DNA of 64,000 bases from Shimia sp. R10_1 (GCF_017744095.1 NZ_JAGHQX010000008.1:186001-250000); one strand, 5' to 3'. Shown: positions 41,261-50,062, numbered from the stretch's first letter. Numbers and translations are program-made. Notes: a model not told the origin generated them from the letters alone.

Positions 41261-42886
41261 ATGCTAGGGTCTATGATGATGCGTCCGCTCAACATTGCGG
41301 ACATTCTCAAATATGCAGCCGAAATTCACCCCACAGCAGAGGTTGTCTCTGTTCGCACAGAAGGTGACCTGCACCGCCAGACTTACGCGGATATGGCCAA
41401 ACGTGTGAACCGCCTCGCCAATGCGCTGAAGGCCGAAGGCATGCAGGTTGGTGACCGTATCGCGACGCTGGCGTGGAACGGCTACCGCCATCTGGAGCTA
41501 TACTATGCCATTTCCGGTGCAGGGGGCGTGTGTCACACAATCAACCCGCGCCTGTCTGCAGAACAGATGAGCTACATCGTCAACCACGCCAAAGACACCA
41601 TGCTGTTTGTGGACACCACCTTTGTGCCGCTGGTCAACGCACTGCGTGCGCAATGGCCAGAGGGGCTCAAAGTGGTGGTGATGACGGATCGCGCTCACAT
41701 GCCCGAGGGCGATTTCCTCTGCTATGAAGAGCTGCTTGAGGCGCAGGCAGACGTCTTTGATTGGCCCGACCTGTCAGAAGACACCGCGGCTGGGCTTTGC
41801 TACACCTCTGGCACCACGGGCAATCCCAAGGGCACGCTTTACACCCATCGCTCCACCGTGCTGCATGCGATGACAGTTGGGCTGTCCCTGCCCAAAGTCT
41901 GTCAGCCGGGCAAACGCATTCTACCGGTTGTGCCGCTGTTTCACGTCAACGCCTGGGGTCTGCCCTATATCGCGCTGCTCACCGGCGCGTCTCTGGTCTT
42001 CCCGGGGGGCGCTCTGGATGGGCCAAGCCTGTTTAAGCTGATGGAAGATGAAAACGTCTACTCCGCTTGGGGTGTGCCAACAGTGTGGCTGGGGTTGCAG
42101 GGCGAAATGCGAAAACAGGGCCGCATGCCCAATGGGTTGAGCCATCTGGTGATTGGCGGCTCCGCAGCGCCTGCCAGCATGATCACCTATTTTGAAGAGC
42201 AAAACATCGACATCTGCCACGCCTGGGGCATGACTGAGATGAGCCCGGTTGGCACCATGGGCAATCTGCCAGTGCATCTCGAAGACCGCAGCCTTGAAGA
42301 GCGGGTGGAGATCAAATCAAAACAGGGCCGCCGTATCTTTGGCGTCGATCTGAAAATCGTCGATGAGGATGGCAAGCCTCTGCCCCACGATGGCGAAGCC
42401 GCTGGCGAGCTGTTTGTGCGCGGCAACAACATCACATCGGGTTATTTTGAAAATGACGAGGCCAACGCAGGCGCCTTTGACGCGGATGGCTGGTTTGGCA
42501 CTGGCGATGTGGCCACGATTGACAGCCATGGCTATCTCACCATCACCGACCGGGCCAAAGACCTGATCAAATCCGGTGGCGAGTGGATCAGCTCGCTCGA
42601 TCTGGAAAACACCGTCATGGCGCACCCGAAGGTGGCCAATTGCGCAGTGATCGCGGTGGCGCACCCCAAATGGGATGAACGCCCGCTTCTGGTGGTGGTG
42701 CCGTCGCCTGAGGGTAAGCCCGAGATCAGCGAGCTCATGGCCCTGCTCGAAGAGCACTTCGCCAAGTGGCAATTGCCGGACGATGTGGTCTTTGTAGAAG
42801 AGCTGCCGATGACCGCCACAGGCAAAGTCTCAAAGCTCACCCTGCGCAAACAGTTTGCCGATTACAAACTGCCTGACATGGTGTGA
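41261..42886 (+). CDS. Acyl-CoA synthetase, AMP-forming (AlkK/DmdB/LvaE-like)
   Basis: The enzyme activates a carboxylic acid to its CoA thioester through an acyl-adenylate. ATG 41261 behind CAGGGAGG gives 541 residues. Motifs are YTSGTTGNPKG near residue 182 (P-loop), HAWGMTEMSPVG near 320, GWFGTGDVATID near 408 and the A10-type TATGKVSKL near 523 with catalytic Lys. It is in the family that includes medium-chain ligases, the methylmercaptopropionate ligase DmdB, and LvaE of levulinate catabolism; substrate choice between these is not visible. It starts the downstream catabolic run. Confidence 0.9.
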   Translation: MLGSMMMRPLNIADILKYAAEIHPTAEVVSVRTEGDLHRQTYADMAKRVNRLANALKAEGMQVGDRIATLAWNGYRHLELYYAISGAGGVCHTINPRLSAEQMSYIVNHAKDTMLFVDTTFVPLVNALRAQWPEGLKVVVMTDRAHMPEGDFLCYEELLEAQADVFDWPDLSEDTAAGLCYTSGTTGNPKGTLYTHRSTVLHAMTVGLSLPKVCQPGKRILPVVPLFHVNAWGLPYIALLTGASLVFPGGALDGPSLFKLMEDENVYSAWGVPTVWLGLQGEMRKQGRMPNGLSHLVIGGSAAPASMITYFEEQNIDICHAWGMTEMSPVGTMGNLPVHLEDRSLEERVEIKSKQGRRIFGVDLKIVDEDGKPLPHDGEAAGELFVRGNNITSGYFENDEANAGAFDADGWFGTGDVATIDSHGYLTITDRAKDLIKSGGEWISSLDLENTVMAHPKVANCAVIAVAHPKWDERPLLVVVPSPEGKPEISELMALLEEHFAKWQLPDDVVFVEELPMTATGKVSKLTLRKQFADYKLPDMV

Positions 42887-42887
42887 T

Positions 42888-43778
42888 TTGGCGGGTAGCC
42901 AGTTCATAGCACTCAACGGTCACGCGTATCATATCCGCGTGGCCGGCGATCCTCAGGCCCCAGTGATCCTGTGTCTGCACGGCTTTCCCGAATACGCCGG
43001 CGCCTTTGACGATCTGGTCCCCCATCTGGAGGAGCGTTTTTTCCTCGTCGCCCCGGATCAGCGTGGCTACGGCCAAAGCTGGCGCCCCACAGAGGTCGAT
43101 CACTACGCCCCAGCCGCGCTTGTTGCAGATGCCGCCGCCATCCTGCGCCATTACAGCCCTGACAAACCCGTCGCCGCTGTGCTTGGCCATGACTGGGGCG
43201 CGGCCGTTGCCTATGGCCTTGCCTTCCGGCATCCAGCGCTGTTTGAGCGTCTGATCATCGCCAACGGCGTGCATCCGATCCCATTTCAGCGTGCGTTGGC
43301 GGCGGGCGGGGCGCAATCAAAGGCCAGCCAATACATCAACTGGCTGCGCGCGGAAGGGTCTGAGGTCAAGCTCACAGAAAACAACCATTTGCGCATGATG
43401 TCCCTGTTTTCAGAGCATATGGACATGTCGTGGATGGATGCGGGCAAAGTGGCCGCCTATCGTGCCGCCTGGGGGACAGCGGATCAGGTGCGCGGCATGG
43501 TCAACTGGTATCGCGCCTCAAACCTCAAAGTTGCCGCCCCCGGCCAGCCGTTGCCACCAGCGGCGTTGCCGCAATGGCCCGCCCATACCTTGCGCGTGCC
43601 AATGCCCCACCTGTTGCTCTGGGGGGAAGAGGACACCGCGCTCTTGCCAGATTGCCATGCCGGTCTGGAGGATTTCTGCGACGATCTCACGCGTGTTTCG
43701 CTCACGGGTGCAGATCACTGGCTGCTGCATCAAAAGCCCGCCGAAGTGGCGCGCCACATCCGGCAATTTCTGCGCTAA
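42888..43778 (+). CDS. Alpha/beta hydrolase (epoxide hydrolase-like)
   Basis: The fold is an alpha/beta hydrolase of about 296 residues. It shows the oxyanion motif HGFPEYAG near residue 26, the nucleophile elbow GHDWGA near 102 with Asp as nucleophile (as in epoxide hydrolases and haloalkane dehalogenases), an acid in LLLWGEEDTALLP near 245 and the general-base His in GADHWLLHQ near 276. The lid has MVNWYRAS. I put the start at TTG 42888, one base after the ligase stop; TTG 42855 overlapping the ligase is possible. Neither has an SD, so coupling is likely. Confidence 0.8.
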   Translation: MAGSQFIALNGHAYHIRVAGDPQAPVILCLHGFPEYAGAFDDLVPHLEERFFLVAPDQRGYGQSWRPTEVDHYAPAALVADAAAILRHYSPDKPVAAVLGHDWGAAVAYGLAFRHPALFERLIIANGVHPIPFQRALAAGGAQSKASQYINWLRAEGSEVKLTENNHLRMMSLFSEHMDMSWMDAGKVAAYRAAWGTADQVRGMVNWYRASNLKVAAPGQPLPPAALPQWPAHTLRVPMPHLLLWGEEDTALLPDCHAGLEDFCDDLTRVSLTGADHWLLHQKPAEVARHIRQFLR

Positions 43779-43946
43779 GCTGCGCCGTTTCATTCGTCAA
43801 ATATCCCCGCCGTAGGCATAGACGCCCTTGTCTGCCCTCAGGCTTCCGCCAAGGCAGATCCAATGTGACGTCATGTTACTTTGCCAAGCTCTTGTTTGTC
43901 TGCGCCATTCGCGGCCTTATCCTGCCACCAAACACAGGAGTTTTTC

Positions 43947-44936
43947 ATGTCTGGTGACAGCCACCTTCCCAAAGCGCTTCAGGGTCTGCGCATTCCCGCA
44001 GTGGCCTCTCCGCTTTTCATCATTTCCGTACCCGCACTGGTCATTGCCCAGTGTAAGGCAGGCATCATAGGCAGTTTCCCCGCACTCAACGCACGTGAAG
44101 GCGAGGGCGACCACCCACTTCTGGACACTTGGCTCACGCAGATCCGCGAAGAGCTGGACCGCCACAATCAGGAAAACCCGGATCGCCCCGCGGCCCCGTT
44201 TGCGGTCAATCAGATCGTACACCGTTCCAACACGCGGCTCGAGCGTGACATCGAGTTGTGCCACAAACACAAGGTGCCGGTCTGGATCACCTCGCTTGGC
44301 GCCCGCAAAGAGGTCAATGACGCCGCTCATGACTGCGGCGGTATTGCACTGCATGACATCATCAACAACACCTTCGCCAAAAAGGCGATTGAGAAAGGGG
44401 CGGATGGCCTGATCGCGGTGGCCGCTGGCGCTGGTGGGCACGCAGGGCCGCAATCGCCCCTCGCGCTGATCAGCGAGATCCGGGAATGGTTTGATGGTCC
44501 CTTGCTGCTGTCTGGCTCCATCAGCACAGGTTCCTCCATCTTGGCCGCACAGGCCATGGGCGCAGATCTCGCCTACATCGGCTCGCCTTTCATTGCGACG
44601 GAAGAAGCCAACGCGGTGCAGGGCTACAAGGACATGATTGTCGACAGTGGCGCGGATGACATTGTTTATTCTTCGCTCTTCACCGGTGTCTGGGGCAACT
44701 ACCTCAAAGGCTCCGTCAAAAACGCAGGTATGGATCCGGACAATCTGCCACTGGGCAGCGCCAAAGATATGGATTTTGGCGGAGATCGCGAAAAACCAAA
44801 GGCATGGAAAACCATTTGGGGCTCCGGTCAGGGCATCGGCGCGGTCAAAGAAGTTGGCCCCGTGTCAAATCTCGTGGACCGTCTGGAGCGTGAGTACATC
44901 GCGGCTTGGGCACGACTGCAGGACCGCATGAAGTGA
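43947..44936 (+). CDS. Nitronate monooxygenase / 2-nitropropane dioxygenase family
   Basis: This FMN-dependent TIM-barrel enzyme oxidises alkyl nitronates; the family also has other poorly known roles. ATG 43947 follows CAGGAG and gives 329 residues. Visible are PAVASPLFIISVPALVIAQC near 15, GADGLIAVAAGAGGHAGPQ near 150 (FMN phosphate and active-site region) and LLLSGSISTGSSILAAQAMG near 190. A segment close to the C-terminus carries AVKEVGPVSNLVDRLEREY. It overlaps the next gene by four bases. Confidence 0.88.
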   Translation: MSGDSHLPKALQGLRIPAVASPLFIISVPALVIAQCKAGIIGSFPALNAREGEGDHPLLDTWLTQIREELDRHNQENPDRPAAPFAVNQIVHRSNTRLERDIELCHKHKVPVWITSLGARKEVNDAAHDCGGIALHDIINNTFAKKAIEKGADGLIAVAAGAGGHAGPQSPLALISEIREWFDGPLLLSGSISTGSSILAAQAMGADLAYIGSPFIATEEANAVQGYKDMIVDSGADDIVYSSLFTGVWGNYLKGSVKNAGMDPDNLPLGSAKDMDFGGDREKPKAWKTIWGSGQGIGAVKEVGPVSNLVDRLEREYIAAWARLQDRMK

Positions 44937-45604
44937 GCCAGATGTTCCACCTCATCCGCCACGCGCAGGCGAGTTTCGGGGCTGCTGACTATGACAATCT
45001 GTCAGAGCTCGGGCATCGCCAGTCCGAGGCGCTGGGCGCGGCCCTTAAACGTCAGGGTGTAAAGCCTGACCAGGTTTTTATCGGGGGGCAGAAACGCCAC
45101 CGTCAGACCTGGGACGGTATTGAACGCGCGCTGGGCACGGGGCTCACCCCGACTGTGGTGCCGGGGTGGAACGAATTTGACTTTGCCGGTCTGCTGGAGG
45201 CGCGTTTTGCCGGGCGCGCCGACAAACCCGCTGATCTGCACACCGACCGCAAAACCCATTTTCGGATCTTACGCGATACGGTGCTGGAATGGCAGCGCGA
45301 CGAGATTACAAATCCGCCGGAAAGCTTTGCTGCCTTCACCAACCGCGTGCGACAGGCCCGCGCCCTTGTCGCCGCCTCCGGGGCCAAAACCCCGCTTGCG
45401 GTCAGCTCCGGAGGGGCCATAGGGCGCACGGTCGCCGATGTACTGGATGCGCCGGCAGAACAAATGATCCTGCTGCAATTGCAGGTGAAAAACTGCGCCG
45501 TGGCGCGCATCGTGATGGCCAAAGGGCAGGAGTGGCTCAATGGGTTTAACGAGACCCCGCACATTGACGGGCACAATGAAGGCGAGATGCTCACCTATAG
45601 CTAG
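44933..45604 (+). CDS. Histidine phosphatase (phosphoglycerate mutase-like)
   Basis: This branch-1 histidine phosphatase has about 223 residues, with catalytic LIRHAQASFG near residue 6 and a second His region near VSSGGAIGRTV. Such proteins dephosphorylate small metabolites, sugars or proteins. GTG 44933 overlaps the NMO stop as GTGA; an ATG at 44942 is equally possible. It is next to an APH-type kinase, so kinase and phosphatase may act on related acyl or hydroxyacyl compounds (inference). Confidence 0.85.
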   Translation: MSQMFHLIRHAQASFGAADYDNLSELGHRQSEALGAALKRQGVKPDQVFIGGQKRHRQTWDGIERALGTGLTPTVVPGWNEFDFAGLLEARFAGRADKPADLHTDRKTHFRILRDTVLEWQRDEITNPPESFAAFTNRVRQARALVAASGAKTPLAVSSGGAIGRTVADVLDAPAEQMILLQLQVKNCAVARIVMAKGQEWLNGFNETPHIDGHNEGEMLTYS

Positions 45605-45646
45605 AGAGGGCAGGGCATAGCGCAAGCGGCTCTGAGGGAGGAAACA

Positions 45647-46672
45647 ATGGACGCAACCCAACTGGACACCGCTGCCGTGGCGCGATGGCTGTCTGACAAT
45701 CTGGATGGCTTTTCCGGCCCCATCACGGCCACCAAGTTTGATATTGGTCAGTCCAACCCCACGTTCAAACTCGACACCCCCACAGGGCAATATGTACTGC
45801 GCCGCAAGCCGCCGGGGGTGCTTCTGAAATCTGCCCATGCGGTGGATCGGGAGTTCCGCGTGCAAAAGGCGCTTGCGGACACAGATGTGCCGGTCGCCAA
45901 AATGCATCTGCTGTGTGAAGATGACGCTGTGATCGGCTCATCCTTCTACGTGATGGATTTTGTGGAAGGGCGCAGCTTTGATGACCCACGCCTGCCGGGG
46001 CTGTCTGAATCTGATCGGGCAGCGGTGATCAACGAAATGGGCCGCGTTCTGGCCGCCATTCATTCGGTTGACATTGATGCCGTTGGGCTCTCTGACTATG
46101 GCCCCGAAGGCAATTATTTTGAGCGCCAGCTGGGCCGCTGGACCAAGCAGTACCGCGCCTCTGAAACAGAAACCCTGCCGCAGATGGATGAGTTGATCGA
46201 CTGGCTCACCACCCATTTGCCGGCCGATGACGGAAAGCGCACATTGGTGCATGGCGACTACCGGATCGACAATATGCTCTTTGCCAAAGACCGTCCCGAA
46301 GTGGTGGCGGTGCTTGATTGGGAACTCTCCACCATTGGCCATCCTTACGCCGATCTGGCGGCGGTGATCATGCAGTGGCAGATGCCGCCGGGCCATGAGG
46401 GCCGCGGGCTGGCCGGTGTGGACCGCGCGGCTCTTGGTCTGCCCAGCGACGAAGATTTCATCGCCCAGTATTGCGCCCGCATGGGGCTGCCGGGGATTGA
46501 GAAATTCGGCTTCTATCTGGCGTTTTGTTTCTTCCGTATGGGCGCGATCATCCAAGGCGTGAAGAAACGCGCGCTGGATGGCAATGCTTCTGATCCCGAA
46601 CGCGCCGCCAAACTGGGCAGCTTTGTGCCGATGTTTGCGCAAGCCGGATTGGAGGCGGTAAAACGTGGGTAA
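45647..46672 (+). CDS. APH-type phosphotransferase (LvaA/ACAD10-like)
   Basis: This 341-residue kinase-fold protein of the aminoglycoside-phosphotransferase superfamily has an ATP-binding region with GQYVLRRKPPG near residue 45, the Brenner motif VHGDYRIDNMLF near 204-215, and LDWELSTIGHPYADLA near 223-238. Proteins with this sequence style are fused or linked to acyl-CoA dehydrogenases (ACAD10/11). One, LvaA, phosphorylates 4-hydroxyacyl-CoA. A GGAGG SD precedes ATG 45647. It is not an antibiotic-resistance gene by this resemblance. It overlaps the SDR gene by 8 bp. Confidence 0.85.
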   Translation: MDATQLDTAAVARWLSDNLDGFSGPITATKFDIGQSNPTFKLDTPTGQYVLRRKPPGVLLKSAHAVDREFRVQKALADTDVPVAKMHLLCEDDAVIGSSFYVMDFVEGRSFDDPRLPGLSESDRAAVINEMGRVLAAIHSVDIDAVGLSDYGPEGNYFERQLGRWTKQYRASETETLPQMDELIDWLTTHLPADDGKRTLVHGDYRIDNMLFAKDRPEVVAVLDWELSTIGHPYADLAAVIMQWQMPPGHEGRGLAGVDRAALGLPSDEDFIAQYCARMGLPGIEKFGFYLAFCFFRMGAIIQGVKKRALDGNASDPERAAKLGSFVPMFAQAGLEAVKRG

Positions 46673-47450
46673 AATGTTTCAAGACAAAGTGGTGATGATC
46701 ACCGGTGCGGCCAGCGGCTTTGGTGCGATGGCGGCGCAGCGTTTTGCTGCGGAAGGGGCCAAGCTGGGCCTGTCTGACATCCATGGCGATCAACTGGCTG
46801 AGGTTGTGGAAAACCTGCAATCGCAGGGTGTTGAGGTGGTGTCTGACGTGGTGGATGTGGCAGAAGAGGCGCAAGTCGCCGCCCATGTGGCACGCATCGC
46901 GCAAACCTTCCGCGCGCTGGATGTGGGCATCAACAACGCAGGCATTGGTCATGATGTGCGTCCGTTGCAGTTTCTTTCGGTCGATGATTTTGACCTGATG
47001 ATGAATGTGAACGCCAAAGGTGTGTTTCTCTGCATGAAGTATCAGATCCCGCTGATGCAGCAGGCGGGCGCGGGGGCCATTCTCAATGTGGCCTCTGCGG
47101 CGGGGCTTGTCGGTGCGGGCCAGTTGTCCCTTTACGCAGCTGCCAAACATGCGGTGGTCGGCATGACCAAAGCCGCCGCCGATGAAAACGCCACCCGCGG
47201 CATTCGCGTGAATGCGCTTTGCCCCTCGTTTTCCGCCACGCCGATGGTGGATGAGATGGCCGAGACCGTGGGGGAGCGTGCGGGCCTGTCACGTGAGGAC
47301 GCGATGACCCATATCGCCAGCCGCGTGCCCATGCGGCGGGTGTCGCAGCCCGAAGAGGTGGTGCAGGCCATGCTCTGGATCAATGCGCCTGAAAACAGCT
47401 TCATGACCGGACAGGCGATCGCCATTGACGGTGGTCTGACAGCGGTTTGA
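46665..47450 (+). CDS. SDR-family oxidoreductase
   Basis: This 261-residue short-chain dehydrogenase has the cofactor motif TGAASGFG near residue 14, NNAGIG near 88-93, the catalytic Ser/Tyr/Lys set in ASAAGLVGAGQLSLYAAAK near 143-161, and RVNALCPSF near 182. It would oxidise or reduce a hydroxy/keto group with NAD(P)H. GTG 46665 (or ATG 46674) overlaps the kinase gene, showing coupling. In an lva-like pathway it would correspond to the 3-hydroxyacyl-CoA dehydrogenase step (LvaD). Confidence 0.88.
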   Translation: MGKMFQDKVVMITGAASGFGAMAAQRFAAEGAKLGLSDIHGDQLAEVVENLQSQGVEVVSDVVDVAEEAQVAAHVARIAQTFRALDVGINNAGIGHDVRPLQFLSVDDFDLMMNVNAKGVFLCMKYQIPLMQQAGAGAILNVASAAGLVGAGQLSLYAAAKHAVVGMTKAAADENATRGIRVNALCPSFSATPMVDEMAETVGERAGLSREDAMTHIASRVPMRRVSQPEEVVQAMLWINAPENSFMTGQAIAIDGGLTAV

Positions 47451-47486
47451 TACGTGCAACAACATAGGGCGAAGCCTGCCTGGGCT

Positions 47487-47538
47487 GGCGCAAATGCGCC
47501 TGCCGAGGGGCAGGCAGGCGCAGCCCGGCGGTGCCGGG
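47487..47538. repeat. Overlapping hairpins between SDR and thioesterase genes
   Basis: GGCGCA/TGCGCC (47487-47500), GCGCCTGCC/GGCAGGCGC (47496-47504 with 47513-47521) and CCCGGC-GGT-GCCGGG (47524-47538) make competing stems. No T-run follows on the + strand, so it may be a partial terminator or processing site inside the operon. Confidence 0.55.
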
Positions 47539-47566
47539 CAAAACCAACCTTGCGAAAGTAATACAA

Positions 47567-47986
47567 ATGACCTACAAGCCCCTCGATCCTGCTCTGGAAG
47601 AAACCCCTTACGAGCTGCAAAAGCATCTCGGGTTTCGCATCACCCACTGGGACGTAGACTATGCCCGACTGGAGCTGCCGATTGCGCCGCATCTGATGAA
47701 CCGCGCAGGCATTCCGCATGGCGGCATCTACGCCACGCTGCTTGACACGGTGATGGGTTTTGCAGGCTGCTACACCGGTGATCCGGCGCACAAACGTCTG
47801 GCTCTAACCCTTTCGATGACAACGAATTTCCTCAGCCGACCCAAAGGGCAGGGGTTGATCGCCGAAGGCTGGCGCACCGGCGGTGGCGCCAAAACTTTCT
47901 TCGCCGAAAGCACGATCTCTGACGAAACCGGAGAGATCATCGCGCGCGGTTCAGGTGCCTTCAAATACCGCGCCACCACGCTGTGA
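47567..47986 (+). CDS. PaaI-family hotdog thioesterase
   Basis: This 139-residue single hotdog-fold protein hydrolyses acyl-CoA thioesters, often to free trapped CoA. The PaaI active-site helix reads GIPHGGIYATLLDTVMGFAG near residues 48-67, with a conserved region TTNFLSRPKGQGL near 85. ATG 47567 is preferred to an earlier in-frame start in the hairpin region. It closes the catabolic run and is 8 bp from the convergent aminotransferase. Confidence 0.88.
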   Translation: MTYKPLDPALEETPYELQKHLGFRITHWDVDYARLELPIAPHLMNRAGIPHGGIYATLLDTVMGFAGCYTGDPAHKRLALTLSMTTNFLSRPKGQGLIAEGWRTGGGAKTFFAESTISDETGEIIARGSGAFKYRATTL

Positions 47987-47994
47987 TCAGAGGG

Positions 47995-49398
47995 TTAGCC
48001 TGCCAGAGCCTGCGGAGTTTCCACGCCCCAACCCTGCGCCAGCTCCGCGACGGACTGAAGGATGAACTCCACGGTCGCATCAGACATAAGCACACTCAGG
48101 TTCAGGCGCACAAACCCCGGTTTGCTTGCCCCTGGACCTTGCAGGATGTCGTCGCGGATATGCGCAGAATTCGCATCATCAATCTGCAGCAGGTGGTGGA
48201 CGTAAGGCCCCGCACAAGAACACCCGCCGCGTGCCTGAATGCCGTAGCGTTCTGACAGTGCGCGGGTGAAGGCGTTGTGATCAATCCGCGCGCCGGTGCT
48301 GTCGAGCGGCACAAACGACAGGATCGGCAACCGCTCGGTGCGTTCCGGCGCCAGCACATGCAGATTTGCATTTGAGCTCCAAACGTCAAACGCCCGCGCC
48401 GTCAGCGCCGCATTGCGGCTCTGCATCTCTGCGCCAATCACCTCTTTCACAACCAGCGCCAGCGCCACGCGGATGTCACCCACCACATTGGGGGTGCCGC
48501 CTTCCTCGCGCTGGGCCAGCGGGGCCACGTAATCATGCTGGCGGGCGTTCACAAAAGCCACGGTGCCGCCGCCGGGGCGATATGGGACAGCTGCGCGCAC
48601 CACGTCTTCGCGCACCACCAGCACACCGCTTGCGCCCGGCCCGCCAATGCACTTGTGTGCAGAAAACACCAGCGCATCAATCTCCGCGCCCTCTGCCGGG
48701 GTCATCTGCATCGGCAGATATGGCCCGCCGCCCGCATAGTCCCAGATCATCACGCCGCCATAGGTTTTCACCAGCCGCGTCACGGCCGCCACATCCGTGC
48801 ACACGCCGGTCACATTGGCTGCTGCGCTCATCGCCACGATGACACGCCCAGTCAGGCTGTGTTCCGCCAGCGCCTTTGTCAGTGCTGCACGATCCGGGCC
48901 GGGCAGGGCGCCTTCGGGGATTTCTATAACGTTCGCGCCGCTTTCGCGCCATGGCAACAGGTTGGAGTGATGCTCATAAGGCCCCACCAGCACAGTGTCG
49001 CCCGCGCCCACCTGCAGCATATGCACCAGCTGGTTGAGGCCCGTTGTGGCCCCTGAGCCGGCAAAGATCACCGCATGTTCGCCATCACGCGCCCCACAGT
49101 GCCGCGCCACCACAGCCCGCGCCCCTTCGCGCAGCTGCCCCATACGCGCCCCGCAGAAAGAGGCATCGGTGTGAGTGTTGGCATAGTAAGGCAGCACATT
49201 TTCCAGCACAAAGCTCTCGACCTGACGCAGCGCGCGCCCCGAGGCCACATAATCCGCATACACCAGCTTGCGCGGCCCATAGGGTGTGTCGATCATCATG
49301 TCCCCACCAATCAACCCCGCCTGTAAAGCGTCCATAGGGTTTTGCACCGCGGTGAGCTGTGCGGCGAAGTGATCGAAGGGAGCGGTGAGCGTGGACAT
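47995..49398 (-). CDS. Aminotransferase class V (cysteine desulfurase-like)
   Basis: This 467-residue PLP enzyme has the N-terminal VYADYVASGRAL near residue 46, NTHTDASF near 73, the central GPYEHHSNLLPWRE near 138, the PLP lysine in VFSAHKCIGGPGASG near 225 and the C-terminal Cys-containing RGGCSCAGPYVHHL near 393. The Cys near the end suggests a desulfurase-like or persulfide chemistry, but related proteins do other work. The divergent Lrp/AsnC gene and the dyad between them suggest amino-acid-controlled expression. Confidence 0.82.
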   Translation of the reverse strand: MSTLTAPFDHFAAQLTAVQNPMDALQAGLIGGDMMIDTPYGPRKLVYADYVASGRALRQVESFVLENVLPYYANTHTDASFCGARMGQLREGARAVVARHCGARDGEHAVIFAGSGATTGLNQLVHMLQVGAGDTVLVGPYEHHSNLLPWRESGANVIEIPEGALPGPDRAALTKALAEHSLTGRVIVAMSAAANVTGVCTDVAAVTRLVKTYGGVMIWDYAGGGPYLPMQMTPAEGAEIDALVFSAHKCIGGPGASGVLVVREDVVRAAVPYRPGGGTVAFVNARQHDYVAPLAQREEGGTPNVVGDIRVALALVVKEVIGAEMQSRNAALTARAFDVWSSNANLHVLAPERTERLPILSFVPLDSTGARIDHNAFTRALSERYGIQARGGCSCAGPYVHHLLQIDDANSAHIRDDILQGPGASKPGFVRLNLSVLMSDATVEFILQSVAELAQGWGVETPQALAG

Positions 49399-49472
49399 AT
49401 GAAGCCTCTTTTTTGGTGTTTCAGAGGTTATGCCCCGGTTTCAGTAGATAAATTGCTCCTTTTTTTGCATAA

Positions 49473-49505
49473 TTTATGGATATGTGTTGTCATATGATCT
49501 ATAAA
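49473..49505. promoter_or_regulatory. Candidate Lrp/AsnC operator
   Basis: TTTAT-GGATATG (49473-49484) is an imperfect inverted partner of CATATGATCT-ATAAA (49491-49505) across TGTTGT. It lies between the divergent aminotransferase and Lrp genes, 9 bp before the Lrp ATG, in the AT-rich part of the 116-bp gap. Confidence 0.55.
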
Positions 49506-49514
49506 TAGTCTCAG

Positions 49515-49970
49515 ATGGACGTGATTGATCGAAATATTCTGGACGTATTGCAACGCGACGCCTCACTCTCTCAGCGAGAAGTGGCGGAGCGTGTTGGTTT
49601 GTCCCAAAACGCGCTGTGGCGGCGACTCAAGCGATTGGAAGAGGATGGCGTTTTGCAGGGCGCGCGCATGCGGATCGACCCGGCATCGCTGGGGCTGGAT
49701 CTGACCGTCTTTGTCATGGTGCGCACCCGCAACCACTCGGTGGAGTGGGCGGAAAGCTTTAAGCGCCATGTCTCGCTCATCCCACAGGTGCTGGAGATGC
49801 ACCGCATCGGTGGGGATTGGGATTATATGCTGAAGATCGTCACGTCCGGCATGGGCGGCTATGACCAAGTCTATCGCCGCCTCACCACGGGGTTTGAGCT
49901 GGATACGGTCACCGGCTATTTCTCGATGGAGACCATGCTGGAGGATCGCCCCATCGACGTACGGGGCTAA
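49515..49970 (+). CDS. Lrp/AsnC-family transcriptional regulator
   Basis: This 151-residue protein has an N-terminal winged HTH (DVIDRNILDVLQRDASLSQR, then EVAERVGLSQNALWRRLKRL) and a C-terminal RAM ligand/oligomerisation domain (MHRIGGDWDYMLKIVTSGMGGYD). Such proteins form octamers and respond to amino acids. It is divergent from the class V aminotransferase, its probable target, with the dyad at 49473-49505 in between. Confidence 0.9.
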   Translation: MDVIDRNILDVLQRDASLSQREVAERVGLSQNALWRRLKRLEEDGVLQGARMRIDPASLGLDLTVFVMVRTRNHSVEWAESFKRHVSLIPQVLEMHRIGGDWDYMLKIVTSGMGGYDQVYRRLTTGFELDTVTGYFSMETMLEDRPIDVRG

Positions 49971-50038
49971 CCTGCGTCCTTCTGTCATCAAAGTTTCATG
50001 AGGCGCAGGCAAAGACTCACTTGCGTTCTTTTCAATAT

Positions 50039-50062
50039 ATCCATAATTCATGAACTATGGAT
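50039..50062. promoter_or_regulatory. Candidate ArsR operator overlapping the arsR start codon
   Basis: ATCCATA-A-TTCATGAA-C-TATGGAT is a 24-bp dyad with one mismatched pair. It is centred between 50050 and 50051 and includes the arsR ATG at 50057. The position suits self-repression by ArsR that is lifted by arsenite. Confidence 0.65.

Noticed and set aside
45647..46672. Aminoglycoside resistance gene
   Set aside because: Only the kinase fold is shared. The sequence and neighbours (acyl-CoA ligase, SDR, thioesterase) fit the LvaA/ACAD10-type acyl-CoA kinases.
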